Source: Candidatus Epulonipiscium sp. (lineage in GTDB: Bacteria > Bacillota_A > Clostridia > Lachnospirales > Cellulosilyticaceae). Taken from it: a DNA stretch of 17,694 nucleotides. Location: positions 1 to 17,694 of the forward strand of contig DUUM01000262.1 in the NCBI GenBank assembly GCA_012841565.1, given 5' to 3'. Within the stretch, counting starts at the first letter, position 1. Every line of letters begins with the position of its first letter. A program made the position numbers and the translations under genes. Under the pieces are notes generated by a model that did not search any database, was not told the DNA's origin, and worked only from the letters and a program-made list of their open reading frames with translations. Below are positions 5,542 through 13,896 of the stretch, piece by piece.

Positions 5542-7743
5542 TCAACTATTTTTTTGTATCTGTTTAAAATGAATTAATTTTCCCTTAAAGTCCCCATGCA
5601 TATCAATCATATTGATCCCTGCATGCATTAAGGCACCTCCAGAATAAACTTCGCCTGTTTCTTGATTCTGGTAGCAATTATGGTCTTGCAAGCCTTTTAA
5701 GCGAATTCTTCTACTATGATAATTAGGTTTTCCAAGTACTTGAACATAAGTAACTAATATCTCAGTATTATTCTTAGATACAACCTGCCAACAGTCAAAT
5801 TCTTTATTATCTATGAAATTCCCAATGCGGTAATAATCACCTGTACGAATTAAATCATTATACTTGTGATATGCCTCAATCTGTTTTGGAATCATCAATT
5901 TATCTTCTTCAGGTATTTTAGTCACATCTAATTCATAGCCAAACGTACCTGCCAAGGCAACGTATCCCCTTGTTTCAAAAGGTGTCGTTCTGCCAACTGT
6001 ATGATTTGGGCAGTCACTAACGTGGGCCCCAATAGCCGAAAGCGGATAAATCATAGCTGTTCCTTGTTGTATTTTTAAACGCTCAATGGCATCTGTATCA
6101 TCAGAACACCATATTTGCGGGCTATAATATAACATGCCAGGGTCAAAACGTGCCCCGCCGCCAGAACAATTTTCTAATAGGATATGTGGGAAGTCTTTTG
6201 TTAATCGGTCCATCATATCATAGACACCTAGTACATATCGATGAGATAATTCACCCTGATGTTCACGGGGTAGATGGCTGCTGCCAAGATCACTTAGTTG
6301 ACGGTTCATGTCCCATTTTACATAAGTAATGTTTGCACTTTGTAATACTTTTTTGATAGCGCCATAGATGTAATCACGCACTTCTACTCTAGAAAAATCC
6401 AGTACATACTGATTTCTACACAAAGTTCCAACTCTTCCTGGAAGTTGAATAGCCCACTCAGGATGGGTACGATATAAATCAGAATCAGGAGAAACCATTT
6501 CTGGCTCTACCCAAATTCCAAATGCCATTCCTAGCCCATTGACTTGATCGACTAAGTTTTTAAGGCCACCGTCTATTTTTTCTTCATTTAAAACCCAATC
6601 CCCAAGAGAACTATTATCACTACTTCGCTCGCCAAACCAGCCATCATCCATGACCAGCATTTCAATGCCAAGACTTGAAGCTTCCTTAGCAATTGACAGT
6701 AATTTGTCTGTATTAAAATCAAAATAAGTCGCTTCCCAATTATTAATTAAAACAGGACGTTTTTTATCTTTATACTGTCCTCTAATTAAATGGTTTCTAT
6801 ATAAGTCATGAAAGGTTCGTGTCATCTTGCCTATTCCTGCATCTGAGTATACCATTACAACCTCTGGTGCTACAAAGGTGTCATTTCGCTTTAATACCCA
6901 CTCAAAATCAGTGGGATGTATGCCCATAACCACCCTTACAGCGTCATACTGGCTTCCTTCTGCTTGTGCAATAAAGTTCCCTGAATAAACAAAGTTAAAG
7001 CCATATACTTCTCCGTTATCTTCTGTTGCGCCTTTTTCAAGTAAGGCTATAAATGGATGATCTTGATGCCCAGACTCTCCTCTTATAGATGAGGTGCTTT
7101 GCTTACCATACCTAACAGCACTTCTTTGAACATGCCTCTCTCTCGCCCACCCACCATGCATTGTAAGCACATCATAATCCATGCCATCAAAATCAACACA
7201 GCAAGAGAGTACTTTGGTTAGGTTAATCGTATTGTCACTCGCATTTTTAACCGACACACTTCTTGTAATCGCATCTATATTTTCAAAAACAGTATACATA
7301 AGGACAACTTCTAAATTGAGCACATGATCCATACACTTTAACTGAAGTGTGGTACACTCATCCGCCTTGCCAAAAGTAGCAGGTAGCTCTTGGAGCCCTG
7401 GTTTACCTTCTATAATCTCATAAGATACATACTGAAGTCTACAAGCCGTATGACCATCTTTATTTTTAACCTGTAGGCAAGATTCTCTGAAATCTCCTAA
7501 CCCATGGGTTGAGTATTCCATAGGGAAACTGTCATAAAAAGGTAGCCTGTCCCTATTGTTAGTTGTTGGCACAAAAGGGGGTTCATCAATTCTCATTAAA
7601 TAATTTAAGTTAGAATCATCTAGTTTTTTTCCATAATAAACATGGCCAACAAATTGCTCCTCATCTACAACAGCAATGATATAACTAGAAGACTTGGTAT
7701 CTAACTTCCATACTTTCTCATCTGCATAATATTTAACTCCCAT
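5542..7743 (-). CDS. Alpha-galactosidase, GH36
   Basis: This 733-residue protein has the full length and layout of the tetrameric GH36 alpha-galactosidases (AgaA/RafA type): an N-terminal beta-supersandwich (about 1-330), a catalytic barrel (about 330-640) and a C-terminal sheet. The nucleophile is Asp478 in KWDMNR and the acid/base is Asp548 in CSDDTDA, the same numbers as in Geobacillus AgaA. MDDGWFG (365-371), GIWVEPEM (409-416) and ENCSGGGARFDPGM (524-537) line the substrate pocket. No signal peptide is present, so it acts in the cytosol, releasing alpha-1,6-linked galactose from imported oligosaccharides. AAAGGAG lies 7 nt before the ATG. It is the last gene of the operon, 24 nt after GH130. 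Confidence 0.95.
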   Translation of the reverse strand: MGVKYYADEKVWKLDTKSSSYIIAVVDEEQFVGHVYYGKKLDDSNLNYLMRIDEPPFVPTTNNRDRLPFYDSFPMEYSTHGLGDFRESCLQVKNKDGHTACRLQYVSYEIIEGKPGLQELPATFGKADECTTLQLKCMDHVLNLEVVLMYTVFENIDAITRSVSVKNASDNTINLTKVLSCCVDFDGMDYDVLTMHGGWARERHVQRSAVRYGKQSTSSIRGESGHQDHPFIALLEKGATEDNGEVYGFNFVYSGNFIAQAEGSQYDAVRVVMGIHPTDFEWVLKRNDTFVAPEVVMVYSDAGIGKMTRTFHDLYRNHLIRGQYKDKKRPVLINNWEATYFDFNTDKLLSIAKEASSLGIEMLVMDDGWFGERSSDNSSLGDWVLNEEKIDGGLKNLVDQVNGLGMAFGIWVEPEMVSPDSDLYRTHPEWAIQLPGRVGTLCRNQYVLDFSRVEVRDYIYGAIKKVLQSANITYVKWDMNRQLSDLGSSHLPREHQGELSHRYVLGVYDMMDRLTKDFPHILLENCSGGGARFDPGMLYYSPQIWCSDDTDAIERLKIQQGTAMIYPLSAIGAHVSDCPNHTVGRTTPFETRGYVALAGTFGYELDVTKIPEEDKLMIPKQIEAYHKYNDLIRTGDYYRIGNFIDNKEFDCWQVVSKNNTEILVTYVQVLGKPNYHSRRIRLKGLQDHNCYQNQETGEVYSGGALMHAGINMIDMHGDFKGKLIHFKQIQKNS

Positions 7744-7767
7744 GACCCAGCTCCTTTAGCATAATAG

Positions 7768-8790
7768 TTATCGCTTTCCTATTTCCGTATCCGATTCTGA
7801 CACGACACTATTAGTTTTGATATATTCTGTAATTTCATCTACCATTGTAAAAGCAAGACCAACATAGCTATCTGCCGCACCATAATAAATGGCTATTTTT
7901 CCTGTTTTAGAGTCGTGTATTGTTGCACATGGAAAAGCAACATTAGGAACAAATCCTCTTTCCTCGTACCATGTTTCTGGGGTCAATAGGAAGTTTTTAC
8001 ATCTATACTTCACAATTGAAGGGTTGTCTATATCTAAGATAGCCCCACCCATACTATATACATAGCCATTGCAAGTTCTTGTAACGCCGTGGTAAAACAT
8101 TAGCCATCCTTCTGTTGTTTCAATTGGTGCTGCACCCCCACCGATTTTGAGGGTTTCCCACCAATTTTCACTAACGCCCATAACATGTCTATGCTTACCC
8201 CAGTACACTAAATCTGGGCTTTCACTTAAGAAAATATCCCCAAATGGTGTGTGTCCGTTATCACTAGGTCTTGAGAGCAAGACATAATTGCCAGCAATCT
8301 TCCTTGGAAATAAAAGCGCATTTCTATTAAATGGTAAAAATGGATTTTCTATTCTTACAAAGGTTTTAAAATCTTGCGTTTTTGCTATTCCAATAGATGC
8401 CCCATAAAAATCTTGACACCACATAACATAATAGGTGTCTTCCACCTTTACTAACCTCGGATCATACGCATAGCGAGGCATGAACGAATTACCTTCTTCG
8501 TCTATAAATGGAATCTTTTCTTTTTCAAACTCCCAGCTAATAGCATCCTTACTCCATCCCAAATAAATATGTGAAACACCATTTATTTGCTCTCCGCGAA
8601 ATACCCCTACAAATCCATCTTCGTACGGCATTACGGCACTATTAAAAATCCTAGCAACACCTTCCACCGGATTCCTATCAATAATCGGATTCTCAGAATA
8701 CCGCCAAACAGGCGCATTAACTACCTTTTCTGGTTTTTCTTGCCACGGAACATTGTTTACGATTGGTCCTATAATCTTATTTAAACTCAT
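7768..8790 (-). CDS. GH130 beta-mannoside phosphorylase
   Basis: A 340-residue five-bladed propeller protein of glycoside hydrolase family 130, which phosphorolyses beta-mannosides to mannose 1-phosphate. Key blocks are VARIFNSAV, RYAYDPRLVKVEDTYY with the probable general-acid Asp at about 110, RNALLFPRK, GDIFLSESPDLVYWGKHRHV, KIGGGAAPI, MFYHGV, RGFVPNVAFPCA and YYGAADSYVGLAF. The phosphate-binding Arg/His residues appear to be kept. I start at ATG 8790, because AAAGGAGAG lies 6 nt before it; the in-frame GTG at 8814 sits upstream of that site. There is no signal peptide, so it is cytosolic. Whether it prefers mannosyl-glucose, manno-oligosaccharides or mannosyl-GlcNAc cannot be decided, but the GH36 neighbour favours galactomannan fragments. 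Confidence 0.92.
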   Translation of the reverse strand: MSLNKIIGPIVNNVPWQEKPEKVVNAPVWRYSENPIIDRNPVEGVARIFNSAVMPYEDGFVGVFRGEQINGVSHIYLGWSKDAISWEFEKEKIPFIDEEGNSFMPRYAYDPRLVKVEDTYYVMWCQDFYGASIGIAKTQDFKTFVRIENPFLPFNRNALLFPRKIAGNYVLLSRPSDNGHTPFGDIFLSESPDLVYWGKHRHVMGVSENWWETLKIGGGAAPIETTEGWLMFYHGVTRTCNGYVYSMGGAILDIDNPSIVKYRCKNFLLTPETWYEERGFVPNVAFPCATIHDSKTGKIAIYYGAADSYVGLAFTMVDEITEYIKTNSVVSESDTEIGKR

Positions 8791-8825
8791 TTTTTTCTCT
8801 CCTTTTATATGCACTATTTTATTTA

Positions 8826-9674
8826 TTAACCTTTTACAGCACCCTGTGTTAACCCACTATAAATATGCTTTTGACAAAGAATAAATATAATTAAAGCGGG
8901 AATCATTGTGAGAAGAACACCTGCACAAATATAATTATATTGACTCCCTAAAGGGCCTGTAAATGTATATAACGATGTAGAAACGACTTGACGCTTATTT
9001 TTTGTGTGTAAATACAAGTTAGCCATATAGTATTCATTATACGTACTAACGCCTTTTAATATCATAGTCGTAATAACAACTGGTTTTGATAAAGGTAATA
9101 TTATTTTAAAGAATACTTCGAAGTAGGATGCCCCATCTATAATAGCCGATTCATCCAAAGACTTAGGAATATTCTCATAAAATTGCAAGAAAATATAAAT
9201 CGAAATTACATCAGTACCTAATAGCAGGAGAATATAACCCTGTAAAGTATCTATTAGCCCCATAGAATACATAATTTGATAAACTGTAACTTGCATGGCA
9301 ACACCTGGAATGAGTGTTGCAAATAAAAATAAGTTACGAATCAATGTATTGCCTTTAAACTTAAATCGATCTAATACATAAGCAATCATTGAACTAATAA
9401 GGACAGATCCAACGAGTACACATACCAGCACAATAAATGAATTTCTAAAAGCAACTGTCATATTTGCTTTTTTCCATGCAATAAAAAAGTTGTCAAAGTA
9501 AGTCCAACTCTCAGGCAAGGTCATAACACTGGTTCTAGCATACTCTTCGTCCGTCTTAAAAGCTGTAATAACACATACAGCAACAGGAACCACAGCAATA
9601 AATGAACCTAACAATAATGTAAAATATTTAAACACATTAGGGATAATTCGTTTTATCTTACTAGATAAATTCAT
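8826..9674 (-). CDS. Carbohydrate ABC transporter permease, MalG type
   Basis: A 282-residue inner-membrane permease with about six hydrophobic segments. The EAA-type coupling loop, LDESAIIDGASYFEVFFKII (about 173-192), contacts the ATPase. The C-terminal ending SGLTQGAVKG is typical of CUT1-family MalG-like subunits. ATGA overlap (9671-9674) with the preceding permease gene implies translational coupling, and AAGGAGGAAG lies 6 nt before the ATG. It would import oligosaccharides together with the MalF-type partner and the binding protein. No ATPase is encoded in the operon. Confidence 0.93.
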   Translation of the reverse strand: MNLSSKIKRIIPNVFKYFTLLLGSFIAVVPVAVCVITAFKTDEEYARTSVMTLPESWTYFDNFFIAWKKANMTVAFRNSFIVLVCVLVGSVLISSMIAYVLDRFKFKGNTLIRNLFLFATLIPGVAMQVTVYQIMYSMGLIDTLQGYILLLLGTDVISIYIFLQFYENIPKSLDESAIIDGASYFEVFFKIILPLSKPVVITTMILKGVSTYNEYYMANLYLHTKNKRQVVSTSLYTFTGPLGSQYNYICAGVLLTMIPALIIFILCQKHIYSGLTQGAVKG

Positions 9675-10615
9675 CTTGCTTCCTCCTTGTCATTAAAAAC
9701 ATGAGAAAATAATAGCTTTTGAATCATGGTTGCAATAAAAATAATTAAGAGCAGTACAATTGCCATGGCAGAGGCTAGTCCGACTTTTTGATTTTCATGG
9801 GCAATTCTATTCATAATAACAAAATAAGTTCCTGTCCCAAATGTACCATTTGTAATAACATACGGCGGTTCAAATGCACTTAAAGAACCCGTAATTGAAA
9901 GTATCAAATTAAGTACAATAATGGTTTTTATACTGGGCATAATAATATATCTAAATTTCTGCCATCCGTTAGCACCATCTAGCTCAGCTGTTTGGTACAT
10001 CTCTGGATCTACAGATGTAATAGCCCCAATAAATAGCACCATATTTTGGCCCATATACCGCCACACAGATGTTGCGGCAAGGGATATATTATTGATCCTC
10101 GTATCTTTTAACCAATAAGGTAGGCTTTCCATACTAATACCTATATAGGATAATAGGGTATCTAGTACAAATCCTCTTGTATAAAAAAATTTAAAAATAA
10201 ATCCTACTGCTATCCCGCACACTAAGTAAGGGAAAAACATAGCGCCTTTAAAAAAGCTACCGCCTTTTGTTTTAAAACTTAATAATGTGGCAAAATAAAG
10301 AGCAAGTCCTAACTGTATAAAAGAGGCGCCCATATAATAAATACTCAGTTTTAACGCACCAAATATATCATCTCTTTTAAACACTTCTATGTAATTTGCA
10401 AGACCCACATATTCTCTTTTCCCAATATATTTCATATTATAAAAACTAAATTGTAACATTTTTAAAAATGGTAAATATGTAAATACAAATAGTAATAGCA
10501 GTGGAACAATCATAAAAGCAACACATACGGCTATCTTATTCTTATCTTTCGTTTTTAACCATTTTATAAAAGGAGAGGTCTTTTTAGTAACCTCAATCGT
10601 GTTTTCTAGTTTCAT
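9671..10615 (-). CDS. Carbohydrate ABC transporter permease, MalF/UgpA type
   Basis: A 314-residue permease with a 28-residue basic cytoplasmic start, six hydrophobic segments and the EAA loop AELDGANGWQKFRYIIMP (210-227). This is the first permease subunit of a CUT1-type sugar ABC transporter. AGGAGG lies 5 nt before the ATG. Its last codons overlap the MalG-type gene by 4 nt. It sits 62 nt downstream of the binding-protein gene, with a small hairpin in between. Sugar specificity cannot be read from the sequence; context suggests beta-manno-oligosaccharides with galactose side groups. Confidence 0.93.
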   Translation of the reverse strand: MKLENTIEVTKKTSPFIKWLKTKDKNKIAVCVAFMIVPLLLLFVFTYLPFLKMLQFSFYNMKYIGKREYVGLANYIEVFKRDDIFGALKLSIYYMGASFIQLGLALYFATLLSFKTKGGSFFKGAMFFPYLVCGIAVGFIFKFFYTRGFVLDTLLSYIGISMESLPYWLKDTRINNISLAATSVWRYMGQNMVLFIGAITSVDPEMYQTAELDGANGWQKFRYIIMPSIKTIIVLNLILSITGSLSAFEPPYVITNGTFGTGTYFVIMNRIAHENQKVGLASAMAIVLLLIIFIATMIQKLLFSHVFNDKEEAR

Positions 10616-10635
10616 AAGAACCTCCTATTTAGATG

Positions 10636-10657
10636 TGAGCCAGCATATGCTGGCTCA
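10636..10657 (-). promoter_or_regulatory. Intercistronic hairpin between binding protein and permeases
   Basis: A perfect 22-nt palindrome (TGAGCCAGCATATGCTGGCTCA) lies between the binding-protein stop and the first permease start. No T-run follows it on the minus strand, so it is not a standard terminator. Hairpins here often stabilise the upstream mRNA and let the binding protein be made in excess; that role is inferred. Confidence 0.55.
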
Positions 10658-10677
10658 TTAATGATAAGCTTTAACAG

Positions 10678-12090
10678 TTACTGATTAACTTCAACTTTAA
10701 ACTTTTCTTGGGCAGCTGACCATTTTGCATTCCACTCTGCCATAATCTCATTTAATGTAGCGCTCTTTCTTGATGCTGCTTCCAATATTGCTTGATCTGG
10801 GTAGTTATCTGTGTTAATACCTAGCTCTGATTCATTATTAAGATCACCAAACAAATCTTCTTCACCATCGATTGCTGGACTATCAACGACTAATTCAATT
10901 CCATCAAATGAATCCAATACTGCAGGATACTCAGCTCCTATTAGAATTGGGATACCACCTTGATCATATGCAAAGTTTGATTTTTCTGTTAGCCACTTGA
11001 CATAAAGCATGGAAGCTATCTGATTCTCTTTAGAGGCGTTTGCATTGATACCATACGCATAATCAGGTCCCGCTGATGCATATTGTTTGCCATCAACAGT
11101 AATTGGGAATGGCATGTAGCCTATGTCCGCTCCATGATCTCCTGCTTCTTGCATTTGGGTAACAGCCCAAGATCCTAATACCATAGTTGCAACTCTTCCA
11201 TCATTAATCATACCCTTGCTACCTTCCCAATCAGTAGTTGTTGGGTCATCTTCAATTAAACCTCTAGCAGTTGCTTCATATAAAACATAATATACGGCAT
11301 ATGGCCCTGTCATATCACCTCTATCTGAAAATGGATCTTTAGCATGTGGTAATATCCGATTCATAAAATCTGGGTTTCCAGTTGCTGAGCCACCAAGGTA
11401 AGCATCCCACGCGCCCATTGTCCATCCTGCTGCAAAGTTTGAATACAAAGGAATAGCATCCGTATTGTCTTTGATTTGCTGAAGGGCTCCTAAGAATTCT
11501 TCTGGCGTTTTTGGTATTTCTGCTACGCCCGCTTTTTGAAATACTGCTTTATTATATACGATACCTTGTGCGTTCCCTGTGGATGCAATACCATAAACGT
11601 CTTCACCATGAGATTGCTCATTAACGAAATTATAAATCTTCCCTAAGTCAGCCTTATTACCATAGGATTTAAAGTATGTACCTAAGTCTTGCTTATCTAC
11701 AGTAGTAGGGACCATACAAATATCTCCCCATTCTCCAGTTACTAATCTAACAGTTATATCTTCTGCATAATCAGTAAGTGCTTCATATTCAATCGTAATA
11801 TTAGGATATGACTTGTTAAATTCAGCTGCATAATCTTGAAAGATTGTATCTACAATATCAGTTCTATGAGTCAAAACCTTTATAGTAGCGGAAATATCTT
11901 TATAATCTTCACCTAATGTAATCTTATCAATAGTTAACTCTTCTGCCTCATCTACAACAGCTTCCCCTGAGCTAACTTCTTCTTGCTTCGTATCCTGTTT
12001 CACCGTCTCTTTCGGCTTACTACCACATCCTGCTAGTGTAGCGGATAACATTGCTGCGCATAATAATATGCTTACCATCTTTTTCTTCAT
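10678..12090 (-). CDS. Extracellular sugar-binding lipoprotein (ABC transporter SBP family 1)
   Basis: A 470-residue lipoprotein. The signal peptide is MKKKMVSILLCAAMLSATLA, with lipobox LAGC at Cys22, followed by an acidic/polar linker to about residue 60. Then comes the two-lobe solute-binding fold typical of CUT1 family 1: IKVLTHRTD strand, EFNKSYPNITIEYE, GEWGDICMVPT, YGIASTGNAQGIVYNKAVF with the usual hinge, and WEGSKGMINDGRVATMVLGSW. It captures oligosaccharides at the membrane surface for the two permeases encoded next. GGGGGAAG precedes the ATG. It is the first gene of the operon, as usual for the most abundant component. The ligand is inferred to be galactomanno-oligosaccharide from the GH36 and GH130 genes. 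Confidence 0.93.
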   Translation of the reverse strand: MKKKMVSILLCAAMLSATLAGCGSKPKETVKQDTKQEEVSSGEAVVDEAEELTIDKITLGEDYKDISATIKVLTHRTDIVDTIFQDYAAEFNKSYPNITIEYEALTDYAEDITVRLVTGEWGDICMVPTTVDKQDLGTYFKSYGNKADLGKIYNFVNEQSHGEDVYGIASTGNAQGIVYNKAVFQKAGVAEIPKTPEEFLGALQQIKDNTDAIPLYSNFAAGWTMGAWDAYLGGSATGNPDFMNRILPHAKDPFSDRGDMTGPYAVYYVLYEATARGLIEDDPTTTDWEGSKGMINDGRVATMVLGSWAVTQMQEAGDHGADIGYMPFPITVDGKQYASAGPDYAYGINANASKENQIASMLYVKWLTEKSNFAYDQGGIPILIGAEYPAVLDSFDGIELVVDSPAIDGEEDLFGDLNNESELGINTDNYPDQAILEAASRKSATLNEIMAEWNAKWSAAQEKFKVEVNQ

Positions 12091-12138
12091 TTTACTTCCC
12101 CCTTTTACATATTAGCTTATCGTTCACGTTACAAGTTA

Positions 12139-12167
12139 ACTATATGATAATTACATGATTAAGTCAA
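12139..12167 (-). promoter_or_regulatory. Sigma-A promoter of the sugar transport operon
   Basis: On the minus strand TTGACT (12162-12167) is followed after exactly 17 nt by TATAGT (12139-12144), 49-77 nt upstream of the binding-protein ATG. Directly downstream of the -10 lies GTTAACTTGTAAC (12128-12140), an interrupted inverted repeat (GTTA-N5-TAAC) placed where a repressor could block initiation. No regulator gene is in the window. Confidence 0.7.
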
Positions 12168-12278
12168 TACTTTCCTCAATTTTAGTAATTATGTCTTTGC
12201 CATAGTGTAAATCTTACGGTTTTAAATATTTATCACCAAGTAAGCCCGTGGACCTTCCCATAGTTTATGTTAGACCAT

Positions 12279-12304
12279 TAAGTTAACTAAGTTAATAAGT
12301 TAGG
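12279..12304. repeat. Triple TAAGTTAA direct repeat in the divergent intergenic region
   Basis: TAAGTTAA occurs at 12279-12286 and 12288-12295, with TAAGTTAG at 12296-12303. The related AAGTTAAC occurs both within this array and again at 12133-12140, beside the operon promoter. The 340-base gap between the divergent operon and the DUF362 gene otherwise holds the operon promoter and a TATAAT box (12371-12376) without a clear -35 that could serve the DUF362 gene. The repeat may be a binding site; function unproven. Confidence 0.4.
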
Positions 12305-12430
12305 TTCTCAAGTATTTTTTTAAGCTATACTCTTGGTAATGATTCTAATGCGATGCAATCACTTATATGATATAATAAGATTATTTCTAGCATAATTTAT
12401 TACACTCTAAACTAAAAAAGGCGGTTTGTT

Positions 12431-13567
12431 ATGGGACAAGTTGGAATGGCAAAATGTGACACCTATGATTATGATAAAATCATAGAAGAAGTCGCTTACT
12501 TATTATCTAAACTAGAGGTACTAAAACACTTAACACCTGGTAAAGTTCTCTTGAAGACAAATTTACTTAAAAAAAATCTACCAGAAGATGGTGTTACGAC
12601 ACATCCATTTGTGGTAGAAGGGGTTGCTCGTTATCTTATTCAAAAGGGTTTTAAGGTTATCATCGGCGATAGTCCCGGTGGCCCTTTTAATAAAACAATC
12701 TTAAAATCTATCTATGAGGCTTCTGGTATAGCCAAAGTTGCAGAAAGGTGCGGTTGTGAGCTTAACTATAATACTGAGGTCCTTGAAGTTAAACCACCTA
12801 ATGCTATGCTTATTAATAATCTTAAACTTGTTAAAGCCTTTACGGAGGTAGATTATGTTGTTTCTTGTGCTAAACTAAAAACCCATACCATGATGACCTA
12901 TACAGGTGCGGTTAAAAACCTTTTTGGCATGATACCAGGGGTAACAAAAGCTGACTACCATTTCAAAATGAATGATCCCGATAATTTCGCCAATATGTTA
13001 ATCGATATATGCGACTATATAAAACCCATATTTTCTATCATAGATGGTGTAGAAGCCATGGAAGGTGATGGGCCATCTTCTGGGGATATTAGAAAGCTTG
13101 GCCTACTCCTTGTGGGCGACAATCCTTATGAGCTTGATTTAGTTGCTTGCAAGATTGCAGGAATAGAAAATGTCCCAACCAATTTCCATGCACAAAAGAG
13201 GTATTTAGCGACACAGAATCTAAATGACATTGCTTTTTATGGCACATCAATAGAGGATATGGACATTGCTCCCTTTAAGTTACCAGGATCCACTCATATA
13301 AACTTTGTAGAGGATAGAATTCCCCCTTTTATCGTAAATTTTTTACTAGACAAAGTGCGACCTTATCCTAAAGTAATACAAGACCAATGTATAGGATGTG
13401 GCATCTGCGCTAAAAATTGCCCACCCAAAGTAATCAGTATGATAAATCAGAAAGCTAAGATAGACACAAGTCCGTGTATTAGATGTTTTTGTTGTCACGA
13501 ACTGTGCCCAGAGAAAGCCATTGGAATAAAAAGACATGTTTTGCACAGGCTGATTTTTGGAAAATAA
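12431..13567 (+). CDS. DUF362 protein with C-terminal 2x[4Fe-4S] ferredoxin domain
   Basis: A 378-residue cytosolic protein. Residues about 35-290 form a DUF362 domain, with blocks KVLLKTNLL, GDSPGG (79-84), AKLKTHTMMTYTGAVKNLFG (147-166) and DGVEAMEGDGPSSGD. Residues 317-362 form a bacterial ferredoxin domain with two cluster sites: Cys320/323/326/330 and Cys349/352/355/359, each followed by Pro. It is expected to carry two [4Fe-4S] clusters and take part in electron transfer; the DUF362 reaction is unknown. Some annotation pipelines call these iron-sulfur cluster-binding or nickel-dependent-like proteins without proof. A weak AAGGCGG lies 6 nt before the ATG. The gene is monocistronic and on the opposite strand to its neighbours. 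Confidence 0.9.
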   Translation: MGQVGMAKCDTYDYDKIIEEVAYLLSKLEVLKHLTPGKVLLKTNLLKKNLPEDGVTTHPFVVEGVARYLIQKGFKVIIGDSPGGPFNKTILKSIYEASGIAKVAERCGCELNYNTEVLEVKPPNAMLINNLKLVKAFTEVDYVVSCAKLKTHTMMTYTGAVKNLFGMIPGVTKADYHFKMNDPDNFANMLIDICDYIKPIFSIIDGVEAMEGDGPSSGDIRKLGLLLVGDNPYELDLVACKIAGIENVPTNFHAQKRYLATQNLNDIAFYGTSIEDMDIAPFKLPGSTHINFVEDRIPPFIVNFLLDKVRPYPKVIQDQCIGCGICAKNCPPKVISMINQKAKIDTSPCIRCFCCHELCPEKAIGIKRHVLHRLIFGK

Positions 13568-13590
13568 AGAACCTATACTACTGGACTTTA

Positions 13591-13619
13591 TTGATATTTC
13601 TTGGTTTCTTTGTTATAAT
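13591..13619 (+). promoter_or_regulatory. Strong sigma-A promoter in front of the toxin-antitoxin relic
   Basis: TTGATA (13591-13596), 17-nt spacer, then a perfect TATAAT (13614-13619), 63 nt before the antitoxin ATG. The promoter is the best in the window by consensus, despite the downstream genes being broken. Confidence 0.75.
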
Positions 13620-13681
13620 GATTACAAGGATATATATATAAAATATATTATTTTTCATATACTATAAAGGAGCTTATATTT

Positions 13682-13804
13682 ATGGCTACTTTGGGGAGTG
13701 ATATCCTGAATATAAAGACAATCAACGTTTCTAAAAAATATCAAATTACAATACCATTACAATCTTTCAAACATTTAGATGATATTTTCGGCTCAGATAA
13801 TTAG
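13682..13804 (+). pseudogene. Truncated AbrB/MazE-type antitoxin
   Basis: A 40-residue ORF, with AAAGGAG about 9 nt before the ATG. It starts MATLGSDILNIKTINVSKKY and continues QITIP, the first strand of a SpoVT/AbrB swapped-hairpin DNA-binding domain. It then jumps to SFKHLDDIFGSDN, which looks like the C-terminal tail of such an antitoxin. Full-length members have about 75-85 residues, so an in-frame internal deletion of the dimerisation part is likely. The toxin remnant starts 2 nt after its stop, the usual spacing of an antitoxin-toxin pair. It is probably unable to fold or bind DNA. Confidence 0.65.
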
Positions 13805-13806
13805 TC

Positions 13807-13863
13807 ATGTATGAAGTACTATTTAGTTCAGCCGCTGAACGATTCTTTAAAAATATAACATAG
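13807..13863 (+). pseudogene. Truncated RelE/ParE-type toxin N-terminus
   Basis: An 18-codon ORF, MYEVLFSSAAERFFKNIT, ends at TAG 13861-13863. The pattern M-Y-x-V-x-F-S-x-x-A-x-x-x-F-x-K is the first strand and helix of RelE/ParE ribonuclease or gyrase-targeting toxins, which are about 85-95 residues long. Its stop codon lies inside the terminator arm of the convergent GGDEF-EAL gene, so the rest of the toxin has been lost where that gene's end was joined. It is inactive. Confidence 0.6.
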
Positions 13864-13888
13864 CCCTCAACTGAGGGCTATGTTATAT
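13853..13888 (-). terminator. Rho-independent terminator of the GGDEF-EAL gene
   Basis: Perfect 17-nt arms (13853-13869 and 13872-13888) with a 2-nt centre, followed on the minus strand by a T-rich tract. It begins 8 nt past the gene's stop. On the plus strand GCTTTTCTTT follows it, so it may be bidirectional. Confidence 0.88.
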
Positions 13889-13896
13889 GCTTTTCT

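Noticed and set aside
8791..8814. GTG start at 8814 for the GH130 gene
   Set aside because: It lies upstream of the strong AAAGGAGAG site, which is correctly spaced from the ATG at 8790.
10661..10678. Possible catabolite-responsive element near TGATAAGCTTTAACA
   Set aside because: The central CG and the flanking bases required by the consensus do not match.
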